The notes under the pieces were generated by a model. It worked only from the letters and a program-made list of their open reading frames with translations. It was not told the origin of the DNA and ran no database searches. From Geosiphon pyriformis (lineage: Eukaryota; Glomeromycota; Glomeromycetes; Archaeosporales; Geosiphonaceae), in NCBI GenBank assembly GCA_016748015.1, contig JAAOMT010000375.1, positions 181,156 through 245,155 on the forward strand: a stretch of DNA of 64,000 nt. The letters run 5' to 3'. The position numbers and the translations under genes were made by a program. Below, piece by piece: positions 10,562 through 20,899 of the stretch (positions within the stretch are counted from its first letter, which is position 1; the number at the start of each line of letters is the position of its first letter).

Positions 10562-11849
10562 GGCTAATAAACAGTGGCTTTAACTAGGAGATCCTCTCCA
10601 AAGAAATTGATGTTGGCATGATTGGTTCTTTGATTGGGGACATTATTGTTGTTGTTGTTAGGTTTGTTGTTTTGGTTGTCATTGTTTCTGGGAGCTGGAG
10701 GAGACAGTGAAGGGTTGTTACAATCTCTTGAATAATGTCCAGTTAATCCACAACGATAGCACACAGGTGGGCCATGATTTTGCTGTCTTTGATAGGAAGA
10801 TTGCTGGGACTGGTTAAAACGAGGTTCATATCTAGGTCTTGGTGGTTGCTGGTTATCTCTGACTGCTTGTGTCAATGGTTTTAATAACTGGGCAAGGTTA
10901 GCTATGAGTTTATCTATCAATTGTTCATTTGGGTCTTGGGTTTGGGCAGCAAAAGAAGTAGCAGCTACTTGAAGAGCAAAGGCCATGACAGAAGCAGAAG
11001 CAAAAACTGGAAGTGTGGATCCCAAATACATCTTTTGGTTATCTTCAATCCTTTGGGCGAGTTTAATAGCCATATCTATTGTAGGATTGTCTTTTAGAGC
11101 TAAGAGAGACCAAAGAGCATAAGATAAGTCAGTTCTCTATCCTTTTGTAAAGGAATGAATCTTTTGTTCTTCTGTTCAGTTCCTTCTAGAGTCTACTCGT
11201 TTGATTAACTTTCTGATTGCTTTGGAATATTCGGTTACAACTTCACCAGAATCTTGGGTTCTTCTTTCCAGTTCTATGCACCATTTAAATATTAAAATTG
11301 GGGTTCTGAACTTGTTTTCAAACTGGGTAGTGAAAGAGGTATTGTTTTCTCCTGCATCTGCTGGTGTCCATCTGATAATTCTGTGCTGAACATTAGCATT
11401 GGTTTTTTGTGAAAACCATGTGGCAGGAGAGCCTTGAAGGTAGCCACCAATGATTTGGAACTTGTACTCATCATCATATTGGTTGGCAGTGGCTGCTCTT
11501 TCAAAATTGTCCAACCATTCAATTGGATTTTGTGCATCACCTCTGAATAATGGTAATGGGGTGTTGTTTCTTTGCCCTAAAGCAGTTTGTATGCCTTGGA
11601 AGGTGGCTAGGATGTTTGCTTGTATTGGATCTTGGGCCATTGGTTCAGGAGTTACTGTTTGAGTGGAATGATCTGAATCACTTGCAAAGAAATCAAAAAT
11701 AGGAGTGGTTTGGTAACTTTCTTCTTCTGTTTCAAAAGAGGTTTCAGCTGATTGATGGACAGCAATCCAGATGTGAATTTGATGATTTAGATATTCGAAT
11801 TCAGGAGGTTGTTGTTCAAAGGTTGCTGAGTATAAGAGCTGATTGATAT
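10549..11849 (-). pseudogene. E2: Gag, 5' truncated
   Basis: The frame is open from the truncated end at 11849 through the capsid-like part (LPLFRGDAQNPIEWLDNFE, GGYLQGSPATWF) to a Trp to stop change at 11176. It continues from 11073 to the natural TAG at 10549-10551. The C-terminal part has a Pro/Gln-rich stretch and a perfect CCHC knuckle, CYRCGLTGHYSRDC, at 10720-10761, followed by an Asn-rich tail. Known role: the shell of the virus-like particle, with the knuckle binding RNA. The first ~110 residues present in E3 and E4 are missing. Confidence 0.85.
10555..10561 (-). promoter_or_regulatory. E2: -1 frameshift slippery site TTTAAAC
   Basis: On the minus strand the heptamer T-TTA-AAC is in the Gag zero frame, directly before the Gag stop (TGG TAG). 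Slipping -1 gives TTT AAA and enters the Pol frame. A possible stem, GTAC...GTAC, lies 6 nt downstream where E3 has GCAC...GTGC. Confidence 0.75.
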
Positions 11850-12528
11850 TGTTATGGGTTGGAGTAACAAGCTAACAAATAGCAAGGAAGAACAGGATTG
11901 TAAGGTGATGAAAATAATCAAAAGGGATTCAACTTTAAAGAGCCAATTGAATGAGTATGGATTCAATGTGCGAGATCAGTCTCATAAAATATCTCAGTCG
12001 CTATTCTTTTCAAAAGGTAACAAGGGAATCTGAAGATAGAGGAATAGTCAGTACTGTCAACAATTGATCACCACTGGTATAATTCTATGCCTCATGTTGG
12101 TGCTCTTAGAATTCAATATCAGGTATCAACTTGTGCTTTTCAGTCACGTTTATTCAAATAATCTTCAAATACTACAATTATATATATCAGGAAAAGGCCA
12201 ACAAGTAATCTTTTATCCTAAGATGTTCAGATACTTGAAGGTAGAGAAAGGGAAATTAGTAATAAGAGAGTAATTGAGATGAAAGTTGTTATTTTTATTT
12301 ATTTGATTTTTGTCTGAGAGATGATTTTCTACAGCTAAGAGACTCATTGCTTATATAGCTATTAAAAGTAGTCAACGACTAGGTCAATGATCAGATCAAT
12401 GATCAAGTCAATGATCAAGTCAATGATCAGGTCAATAATCACTATCTAAAAATAGAGTGGCTAATTATATGACATCAGTGGCTAATACATGTAATAATTA
12501 ATAAAAATTATGGGTTTCAACCATAACA
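11850..12528 (-). repeat. E4 3' LTR (family G1)
   Basis: It spans 679 bp with ends TGTTATGGG...CCATAACA in plus-strand reading, and six 12-bp units at 12371-12442. It interrupts the E2 Gag frame after the codons for INQLLYS. Confidence 0.92.
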
Positions 12529-12577
12529 TCATTCTCTTCAAAGAGATTGAGCTCCAGCGAAATCAAGCTATTTATAA
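12529..12577 (-). other. E4: last 49 bp before its 3' LTR, left side of the E3 insertion
   Basis: The sequence matches the end of ORF3 in other copies (the part encoding NSLILPELNLFGE) and the polypurine tract. It ends ATAA where E3 begins, and the other side of E3 resumes with ATAGGGTATTC. The uninterrupted copy in E2 reads CTATTTATAGGGTATTC, so a 4-bp target duplication ATAG with one G to A change explains the junction. Confidence 0.85.
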
Positions 12578-13231
12578 TGTTATGGTTGAAACCCATAATT
12601 TTTATTAGTTATCACATGTATTAGTTATTGATGTCATATAATTAGCCACTCTATTTTTAGATAGTAATCATTGACCTGATTAATGACCTGACTGTTGACC
12701 TGGTCATTGACCACTTTCAATAGCTATATAAGCAATGAGTCTCTTAGCAGTAGAAAATCATCTCTCAAACAAGAATCAAATAAATAAAAATAACAACTTT
12801 TATCTCAATCACTCTCTTATCTCTAATTTCCCTTTCCCTACCTTCAAGTATCTGAACATCTTAGGATAAAAGATTACTTGTTGGCCTTTTCCTGATGTAT
12901 ATAATTGTAGTATTTGAAGATTATTTGAATAAACATGACTGAAGAGCACAAGTTGATACCTGATATTGAATTCTAAGAGCACTGATGTGAGGCATAGAAT
13001 TATACCAGCAGTTATCAATTGTTGACAGTATGGACTATCCCTCTACCTTCAGATTCCCCAGTTATTTTTGAAAAGAATAGCAACTGAGATATTTTATGAG
13101 ACTGATCTTACACATTGAATCCATACTTATTCAATTCGCTCTTTGAAGTTGAATCCCCTTTGATTATTTCCATCACCCTACAATCCTGTTCTCCCTTGCT
13201 ATTCGTTAGCTTGTTACTCCAATCTGTAACA
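12578..13231 (+). repeat. E3 5' LTR (family G1)
   Basis: It spans 654 bp, begins TGTTATGG and ends TGTAACA. Four 12-bp units are at 12664-12711. Confidence 0.93.
12725..12732 (+). promoter_or_regulatory. E3 LTR TATA box
   Basis: TATATAAG lies 13 bp after the 12-bp repeat array. The same box and spacing occur in the other G1 LTRs, so it is the likely element promoter. The transcription start was not determined. Confidence 0.65.
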
Positions 13232-13237
13232 TAAAAG

Positions 13238-13255
13238 TGGTGCTCCCTGTGAGGT
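13238..13255 (+). promoter_or_regulatory. E3 putative primer binding site
   Basis: TGGTGCTCCCTGTGAGGT starts 6 nt after the LTR and begins with TGG, as expected for pairing with a tRNA CCA end. The same sequence follows the 5' LTRs of E4, E5, E6 and E9, with TAG in E4. I could not assign the tRNA, and it is not the initiator Met type. Confidence 0.5.
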
Positions 13256-13283
13256 TGTCAAAATTCACTTATTCCCTTATTGT

Positions 13284-14822
13284 ATGGATGATTACTCATA
13301 TCTGCCACAGCAATCAGAAGAACACTTTGCAGCACACAACAAATATGACCTAGATTTCATTGAACTTAATCCTCTGCCTTCCTGCTTGATCTGCTTCCCT
13401 CTTAAAGAACAATCCAGCAGACAATTCTAAGTCTTTTGGAACTGGTTCCTGAATGAGCATTCAGCTGAAATCTACACAGCTTATACAACCTATTACTTTG
13501 ACCAAGCTTATTTTGAAAACAACTTTGAAGAAAGAAACAACAGTATCAATCAGCTCTTATATTCTGCAATCTTTGAACAACAGCCCTCTAATTTCGAATA
13601 TCTGAATCATCAAATCCACATTTGGATTGCTGCCCATTAAGCAACTGAAACTTCCTTCGAAACAGAAGAAGAAAGCTACCAAACTGCTCCTGTTTTTGAC
13701 TTTTTATCAAGCAAATCAGACTCATCTACACAAACAGTTATCCTTGAACCAATGGCTAATGACCTCATGCAAGCAAACATTCTGGCCGCCCTCCAAGATA
13801 TACAAACTGCTCTAGGAAAAAGAAACAATACCCCACTACCACTATTTAGAGGTGATACACAAGATCCAATTGAATGGTTAGATGATTTTGAGAGAGCTGT
13901 CACAGCCAACCAGTATGATGAAGAATACAAGTTCCAAATTGTTGGTGGTTACCTCCAAGGCTCTTCTGCTACCTGGTTCTTACAAAAAACAGATGCCAAT
14001 GCTCAACACAGAATAATCAGATAGACACCAATCAATGCTGAAGAAGAAAATACCTCTTTTACTATCCAATTTGAGGCCAAGTTCAGAACCCCAATATTAA
14101 TATTCAAATGGCGCATGGAATTGGAAAGAAGAACTCAAGGCCCTGGAAAATTAGTGACTGAATATGCCAAAGCTATTAGAAAGCTAATCAAACGTGTAGA
14201 CTCTGGGAGAAACTGGACAGAAGAACAAAAAATTCATTCCTTCACAAAAGGATTGAGAACCAATTTATCTTATGCTTTTTGGCCTCTCTTGGCCCTAAAA
14301 GACAACCCTACAATGGACATGGCCATTGAACTTGTCCAACGAATTGAAGACAACCAAAGAATACATTTGGGATCTACACTTCCAGTTTTTGCTCCTGTTT
14401 CTCAAATGGCTGCTGCTTCTTTTGCTGCCCAAACTCAAGATCCAAATGAACAATTAATTAATAGACTTACAGCCAATCTTGCCCGGTTATTAGAACCTTT
14501 GGCACAAGCAGTCAGAAATAACCAGCAACCACCAAGACCTAAATACAAACCTTGTTTTAACCAACCCCAGCAACCTCCCTATCAAAGACAGCAAAATCGT
14601 GGCCCACCTGTGTGCTATTGTTGTGGATTAACTGAACATAATTCAAGAGATTGTAACAATCCTCCACTGCCTCCTCTAGCTCCCAGAAACAATGACAACC
14701 AAAACAACAGACCCAATAACAACAACAATGTCCCCAATCAAAGACCCAATCATGCCAACATCAATTTCTTTGGAGAGGATCCCCTAGTTAAAGCCACTGT
14801 TTATTAGCCTTTAAACTGGTAG
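13284..14822 (+). pseudogene. E3: Gag with three in-frame stops
   Basis: ATG at 13284 opens a frame without indels to TAG at 14820-14822. Stops at 13428-13430 and 13638-13640 replace Gln (CAA to TAA), 14022-14024 replaces Trp (TGG to TAG), and 14805-14807 replaces Gln. The order is an N-terminal ~160-residue region with an aromatic patch (FWNWFL), a capsid-like region (LPLFRGDTQDPIEWLDDFE, GGYLQGSSATWF), a Pro/Gln-rich stretch, a CCHC knuckle at 14613-14654 and an Asn-rich tail. Known role: particle protein and RNA packaging. Confidence 0.88.
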
Positions 14823-14847
14823 GCACACCTCCAAAGGGTGAGAGTGC
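14810..14847 (+). promoter_or_regulatory. E3: Gag-Pol -1 frameshift signal
   Basis: The slippery heptamer TTTAAAC (14810-14816) is in phase as T-TTA-AAC in the Gag frame. The Gag stop is one codon further on, and a 6-nt spacer leads to a possible stem, GCAC (14823-14826) with GTGC (14844-14847) and inner CACC/GGTG. The Pol frame is exactly -1 to Gag. The heptamer type is a classic eukaryotic slippery site. Stem pairing was judged by eye. Confidence 0.8.
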
Positions 14848-16260
14848 AAGCCAACCAGAAGAAAATCCCTTTTATGCTTTTAACTTAACTAATGATGACC
14901 ATGACATGGATGAACTAGCAATCAACTCCTCTGAATTCACAAAAAAGAAGAAGAAAGCCAAAGTTGATTTCGTTCTGGACCCCAATAAAGCTTCTATATC
15001 AACTGCTGACAACAATGAGCCCCCAAAAGCCAAAGTTTTCAAAAACCCTCCAAAGTTATAACCCTTAGAAATAGTACAAAAATCCGGCCCCTATTCTGTT
15101 GTCAAAGACCTCATGGAAACCCCAGCACATATAACTTTTGGCCAATTGATGACCCATCCACAATTCAGAAAAAATCTTCACAAATCTCTGATTCCAAAGA
15201 AAAAGACACCCAAAACCAACAAACACCCTCGCTAAGCTGGACTTGCTGACAATAGCAATGTCACTCCTCTAATTTGTAATACCCAAGTGGCTGGCTACTT
15301 CATCGATTTGATCTTAGACAGTGGATCATCTGTTAGTGTTATTGCTAAACACTTTTTTGAAGCAATTGACAGAAAAATTGATGAATCATCTACATGACTA
15401 ATGACCAATGTGCATGGTGATAAGAAGAAAGGGCTTGGCATAGCCAAAGCTATTCCTGTCCACATCAATGGCATCAGCATTGAAACTGATATGGAAGTAT
15501 CTGAAGTGAAAAAATACACCATTATTGTTGGCAATGAATGACTCAAGAAAGCAAAAGCTTTGCTTGATTATGAACTCTGTGAACTAACCATCAGATGTGG
15601 TGAGAAACCCATTGTGGTTAAATGTCACCATTGGACAACTCCCTCAGTACCCAAGCAGAGCCCAGAAGAAAATGAATCAGATGAATCAGATGATGAAGAA
15701 AGTGAGGAAGAAGAAAAACAAGAAGAACAAGAAGAAACTGCTAAACTCGTTTATACCATCTTCACCAGCAATGGCAAACCACTAAATAATGTCAAGGCAG
15801 ATAAAGAAAGAATTATTGTCAATGGCAAGCTGATCTGCTGGCCTTATTATGACATGCTCAGAAGAATCTTTAACAGAAAGCCAGGCAAGAAAGCCAAATA
15901 CAGTTATTGGTGGCATGGTCCTTGTGCCCAGTACTGGTGCGACAAACCATTGTATTTTCCTAGCAATGAATACATGTCCTGCCTGATCTATTACAAAGAT
16001 TGGGAACCAATCAGCTTGATACTCCATGAGAAAATAAAAGAAGTCCAAAAGTCCTTTGAAAATGAACCACCTGAAATCCAATCACTAGTTGTAGAACAAA
16101 GAGAACTCTCTCCAGAAGAAAGAAAAATAGACATTGAAAACCTGCTGGCTAAAAACAGCCCAGTTATTTCAAAAGAAAGTGAACCTCCTGGACATACACA
16201 TGTGATACAACACACCATCATCACCAGAGAAACTTGCCCTATCTATTTAAAGCCCTATCA
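14810..16260 (+). pseudogene. E3: N-terminal Pol, protease and Cys-rich linker, broken
   Basis: This is the -1 frame to Gag. The pre-protease Lys-rich linker (14900-15100) is followed by the protease region (about 15270-15540, DLILDSGSSVSVI with catalytic Asp kept). Stops fall at about 15058 (Glu to stop, a transversion), 15235 (CAA to TAA), 15397 (CGA to TGA) and 15539 (TGG to TGA). After 15560 the frame is open, with an acidic stretch (ESEEEEKQEEQEE) and the Cys cluster in which two Cys read as Tyr (CAQYWC...EYMSC). This links protease to RT. Confidence 0.82.
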
Positions 16261-17530
16261 ATCCAACCGGTGCAATGATAAGTTTATCAAAAAGAAAATA
16301 ACCCAAATGAAAAACCTTGGATTCATACAGAAAACCAAGAGTGAATGGGCATTCCCAGTTGTAGTGGTATCCAAGAAAGGAGGAACCCTACGCTTTTGTG
16401 TTGACTATTGTCAATTAAATGCCATTACTGAAAGAGACATGTACCCACTTCCCAAGATTGATGCAATGCTAGACCAATTCCATGGTGTCACTTTCTTCTC
16501 AACCATTGACTTAACTGCTGGATTCTGGCAAGTAGAGATGGATCCAGAAAGCAGAAAGAAAACTGCCTTCATCACCAAGTATGGCATCTACGAATTTACA
16601 GTCATGCCTTTTGGTCTCACAAATGCTCCTCCCATCTTTCAATACTTAATAGACAAAGTATTTGAATCAGTAAAAGAAAACTTTGTTCTAATCTACTTGG
16701 ATGACATAATGGTATACTCAAAAACCTGGGATGAACACCTTGAACATTTGCAAAAAGTTTTTGACCTCCTTAAAAATGCTGGCCTCAAGATCAATCCAAT
16801 CAAATCATTCTTTGGATGTCAATCCACCTAGTTCCTTGGCCATCTTATTACAAAAGATGAAATCTTCTCTGATCCAACCAAAATTGAAAAAGTTCAAAAC
16901 ATTAGACAACCAATGAATGTTCATGAACTATGCTCTTTTCTTGGTTTGGCCTCTTATTATTGCAAGTTTGTCAAAGATTTCTCCAAAATTGCTGCTCTTC
17001 TCAATCAGTTACTTAGAAAAAACATCAATTATTACTGGGGCACTTATCAACAAAAAGCATTTGAAATTCTGAAGGAAAAACTGGTTACAGAACCCATCCT
17101 CTTGCAACCTAATCTGGATCAACCTTTTATCCTCCATACTGATACATCTGGCTATGGACTTGGTGCTGTTTTTTTCCAGAAAGATGAAGATGGCAGGGAA
17201 CATGCTATAGCATATGCCAATAGAACTCTCACACCAGCAGAAAAGAACTACTCAGTCACTGAGCAAGAATGCTTAGCAGTAGTTTGGGCTACCAGCTATT
17301 GGAACAAATATCTTAAGGGTGTGAAATTTTTGGTGGTAACAGATCACCAAGCTTTGGTTTGGCTATGCAACAAAAAAAACCTGGAACATAAATGGATAAC
17401 TCGCTGGATACTTCACTTGGATGAATTCGACTATGACATTCAACACCGCAAAGGAGCTAATCATCAAAACGCCGATGCTCAGACTTACCATCCAGTGATA
17501 GTAAAACCCTCTCAAACCAACCCAACTTAA
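16261..17530 (+). pseudogene. E3: RT and RNase H
   Basis: RT shows FPVVVVSKKG, STIDLTAGFWQVEMD, FVLIYLDD (YLDD intact, 16694-16705), then a Gln to stop change at 16829-16831, with the frame resuming directly. RNase H shows ILHTDTSGYGLGAV (first Asp kept), AEKNYSVTEQECLAVVW (Glu) and VVTDHQALVWL (Asp). A 5-nt deletion relative to E2 and E4 lies near 17475, in the connection to integrase. The frame ends at 17530. Catalytic residues of both domains are present, so this copy fails through stops rather than lost active sites. Confidence 0.87.
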
Positions 17531-17563
17531 TTATTTGTAACTCCCCCACAAACAAACACGATA

Positions 17564-18877
17564 ATGGACTTGAACAACTACTTTGCCTTAATGGAATTTT
17601 TGGGTAAAAGACAATACCCACCAGACTATACTCGACAACAAAGAGAACATTTGCGCAAACAATCAAATTTCTATTTGATTCGCCAGAACCAGTTATATAA
17701 AAGAAATAGAAAAGATCCTGACTGTTCCCAGAAAGTCATTAGATTTGAAGAAAAAGAAATTGTGATCTACAATATGCATTCTGATCTATTAGCTGGACAC
17801 TTTGGAAAAACAAAAACAATTCAGAAAACATTAGCTCACTATTATTGGCCTATCTTGGGAAAAGACATTGCTGAATACATCAAAACCTGTGATACCTGCC
17901 AAAGAAGAAGAAAACCTAATCGCAAGGAAGATATTCATCCGATCTCTGTTAGTCAACCATTTGACAGAATTGGTATAGATGTTGTTGGATCTTTAACAGT
18001 AACTTCTGATGACAACAGATACATTATTACAGCTACTGACTATTTTACAAAGTGAGTAGAAGCAAGAGCCATCCCAGATCAAACAGCAGTCTCAATTGCC
18101 AATTTAATTTATGAAGATATTATCTGTCACCACAGCTGCCCCAAAGAACTTTTATCTAATAGAAGAAGAGCTTTTCATAGTACACTGGTTGAAGAACTTT
18201 GCAGAAAAATGGGAATATGTCATAAACTCTTTTCCCCTTATCACCCCCAAACAAATGGCCTAGTGGAATGTTTCAATAGAACACTATGTGAAACCCTAGC
18301 CAAAACCAGTGAAGAAACCAACCTATAAGACAAAGTATTGCCTTCAGCTTTGTTTACCTACAGAACTGTGAATTATAACATAACAAGTTATGAACCCTTT
18401 TATCTGTTCTATGAACAAATGGCAACTCTACCAATAGAAACAGATATAGAAACAATACCTTTTAAAGAAATAACAATAGGAGATTACAAAGACATTTTGC
18501 AAAGAAGACTTGGTACCATTCTTGACTCATTGGTAGAAGCATGGATAATTGCCTTTGAAAAGATAAAACAGTTCCAAGAGAAGCTCAAAAAGAAAAAAAC
18601 CTATAAAACACTTTTCTTAAGTGTTGGTAACTTAGTTTTGGAATACTGTTCAGACAGAGACAATGTCTATGGTGATAAATTTTCCAGCTGCTGGAAAAAA
18701 TCTTTTATAGTCAACAAAGTTTTAAACAATGATTTATATATCCTACAAGATCAATATGGAACAATATTCAGTGATTGCTCTGTTCATAGCACACAACTCA
18801 AGAAATATCACAAATGACCTGATTGGTTACCTGTTGTGGTAATACCGACCCAAATGATCAGCAAAAATCAGATATAA
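17564..18877 (+). pseudogene. E3: integrase
   Basis: The open part at 17564-18055 holds the HHCC zinc region (HSDLLAGHFGKTKTIQ and CDTCQRRRK) and the first catalytic Asp (RIGIDVVGSL). A TGG to TGA stop at 18053-18055 follows. The core continues with the second Asp position reading Asn (LLSNRRRAF) and TNGLVECFNRTL with Glu kept. A double change makes TAA at about 18326. The C-terminal part at 18338-18817 and the pol stop at 18875-18877 follow. Integrase would be inactive. Confidence 0.85.
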
Positions 18878-19575
18878 ATAAATGCACCATTCCCAAAACA
18901 GAGGTATCTTCAATTGACATGAACAATTATTTCCTGGATCAAAACATTCAAAACGCTTTCTACACTCTCCATGAGTACTGGATCAAAAATTATCCAAATG
19001 CTACTCTGACTATTGGAAAACAAACCACCATAACTGATAACAGTAGAACACATACTGTTATTAGATCAAAGAAAACTACTACCAGAAGAGAAAAAATTGG
19101 TAGCAAAATGGATAAGTATTTGCTGGAAAGCATAACAGCAGTAATACTTACACCTTCCATGACAATTGGAAAAATGATTAAGGAAATCTTGCCCATAGAT
19201 AAAAACTTGTCATATGGAAAGCAACTAGAACTCTATGGTCGTCTTGGTGAAATTATAGAAGAAATAAAGCTTATGAAGAAAACAACTTCAGAGATATAAG
19301 TGGAAATTTTGGGCATTATACGTTTAGATGTCCCAAGAGTTTTGACCATTGCAAAAAAAGCCAAAACTCTTATACAAAGATTTGGTCTTTTGGATACAAA
19401 GCTTATTTCGCCTTAAGTACTATATACTCTATCCACAAAAGACTTCAACAAACTAGTTAGTTTTGAGTTAGACAAAACCCTTCAATTAGAATACCCTATA
19501 AATAGCTTGATTTTGCCAGAGCTCAATCTCTTTGGAGAGGATGATGTTATGGTTGAAACTCATAATTTTTATTAG
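18823..19575 (+). pseudogene. E3: third ORF (ORF3) with two stops
   Basis: This frame is -1 to pol, opens just after a stop (18820-18822) with TTG, and has its first ATG at 18919. It is clearly homologous to the intact 5801-6553 copy. Gln to stop changes lie at about 19297-19299 and 19415-19417. It ends in the 3' LTR (stop 19573-19575). The conserved relation to pol (a 55-nt overlap) is the same as in E2 and E4. Confidence 0.72.
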
Positions 19576-20222
19576 TTATCACATGTATTAGTCACTGATA
19601 TTATATAATTAGCCACTCTATTTTTAGATAGTAATTATTGACCTGATCAATGACCTGACCGTTGACCTGATCATTGACCTAGTCATTGATCTGGTTATTG
19701 ACCACTTTCAATAGCTATATAAGCAATAAGTCTCTTAGCTGTAGAAAATCATCTCTTAGACAAGAATCAAATAAATAAAAATAACAACTTTCATTTCAAT
19801 CACTCTCTTATTACTAATTTTCCTTTCTCTACCTTCAAGTATCTGAACATCTTAGGATAAAAGATTACTTGTTGGTCTTTTCCTAATGTATATAATTGTA
19901 GTATTTGAAAATTATTTGAATAAACGTGACTGAAGAGCACAAGTTGATACCTGATATTGAATTCTAAGAGCACCGACATGAGGCATAGAATTATACCAGT
20001 GGTTATCAATTGTTGACAGTACGGACTATCCCTCTATCTTCAAATTCCCCAGTTACCTTTGAAAAGAATAGCAACTGAGATATTTTATGAGACTGATCTC
20101 GCACATTGAATCCATACTCATTCAATTCACTCTTTGAAGATGAATCCCCTTTGATTATTTCCATCACCCTACAATTCTGTTCTCCCTTGCTATCTGTTAG
20201 CTTGTTACTCCAACCCGTAACA
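19545..20222 (+). repeat. E3 3' LTR (family G1)
   Basis: It spans 678 bp, TGTTATGG...CGTAACA, with six 12-bp units at 19631-19702 (the 5' LTR has four). It is followed by ATAG, the right copy of the target duplication. Confidence 0.93.
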
Positions 20223-20899
20223 ATAGGGTATTCTAATTAAAGAGTTTTGTTTAACTCAAAACTAACTAGTTTGTTGAAGTCTTTTGTGGATAGAGTATAT
20301 AGTACTTGAGGCAAAATAAGCTTTGTATCCAAAAGACCAAATCTTTGTATAAGAGTTTTGGCTCTTTTTGCAATGGTCAAAACTCTTGGGACATCTAAAT
20401 GTATAATGCCCAAAATTTCCACTTGTATCTCTGAAGTTGTTTTCTTCATGAGCTTCATTTTTTCTATGATTTTACCAAAATGACCATAGAGTTCTAGTTG
20501 TTTTTCATATGACAAGTTTTTGTCTATGGGCAAAATTTCCTTAATCGTTTTTCCAATTGTCATAGAAGGTGTAAGTATTGCTGCTGTTATGCTTTCCAGC
20601 AAATACTTATTCATTTTGCTACCAATTCTTTCTCTTCTGGTAATGGTTTTCTTTGGTCTAATAACAGTATGTATTCCACTCTTATCAGTTATGGTGGTTT
20701 GTTTTCCAATGGTCAGAGTAGCATTTGGATAATTTTTGATCCAGTACTCATGGAGAGTGTAGAAAGTGTTTTGAATGTTTTGATCTAGGAAATAATTGTT
20801 TATGTCAATTGAAGATACCTCTGTTTTGGTTATGGTGCATTTATTTATATCTGATTTTTGTTGATTATTTGGGTTGGTATTACCACAACAGGTAACCAA
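20223..20899 (-). pseudogene. E4: third ORF (ORF3), split by E3
   Basis: It opens with TTG after a TGA stop, has its first ATG-initiated Met further in, and is homologous to 5801-6553. A CAA to TAA change (after the codons for ELNKTL) precedes the E3 insertion. The last codons lie at 12529-12577 and in the LTR. It overlaps the pol stop (20845-20847) by 55 nt, as in E2 and E3. Confidence 0.7.

Larger units (their letters stand above)
5175..11849 (-). mobile_element. E2: Ty3/gypsy retrotransposon of family G1, 5' end missing
   Basis: Reading right to left, it has Gag (5' end missing), the frameshift site, pre-protease, protease, RT, RNase H, integrase, ORF3 and the 3' LTR. It ends abruptly at 11849 inside the Gag N-terminal region, where the E4 LTR begins. 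Its own 5' LTR, primer site and first ~110 Gag codons are absent. It is the best preserved G1 copy here by frame length, but it has stops in gag, in pol and between RNase H and integrase, and an altered protease active site. Confidence 0.9.
12578..20222 (+). mobile_element. E3: complete Ty3/gypsy element of family G1, nested in E4
   Basis: It has 5' LTR, primer site, gag, frameshift site, pol, ORF3 and 3' LTR in order, 7645 bp. It lies in opposite orientation inside the 3' end of E4 ORF3. Its LTRs differ in length by exactly 24 bp (two 12-bp units) and by scattered substitutions. Gag has three in-frame stops and no indel. Pol keeps one frame over most of its length, with Trp, Gln and Arg codons turned to stops. 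Confidence 0.93.
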
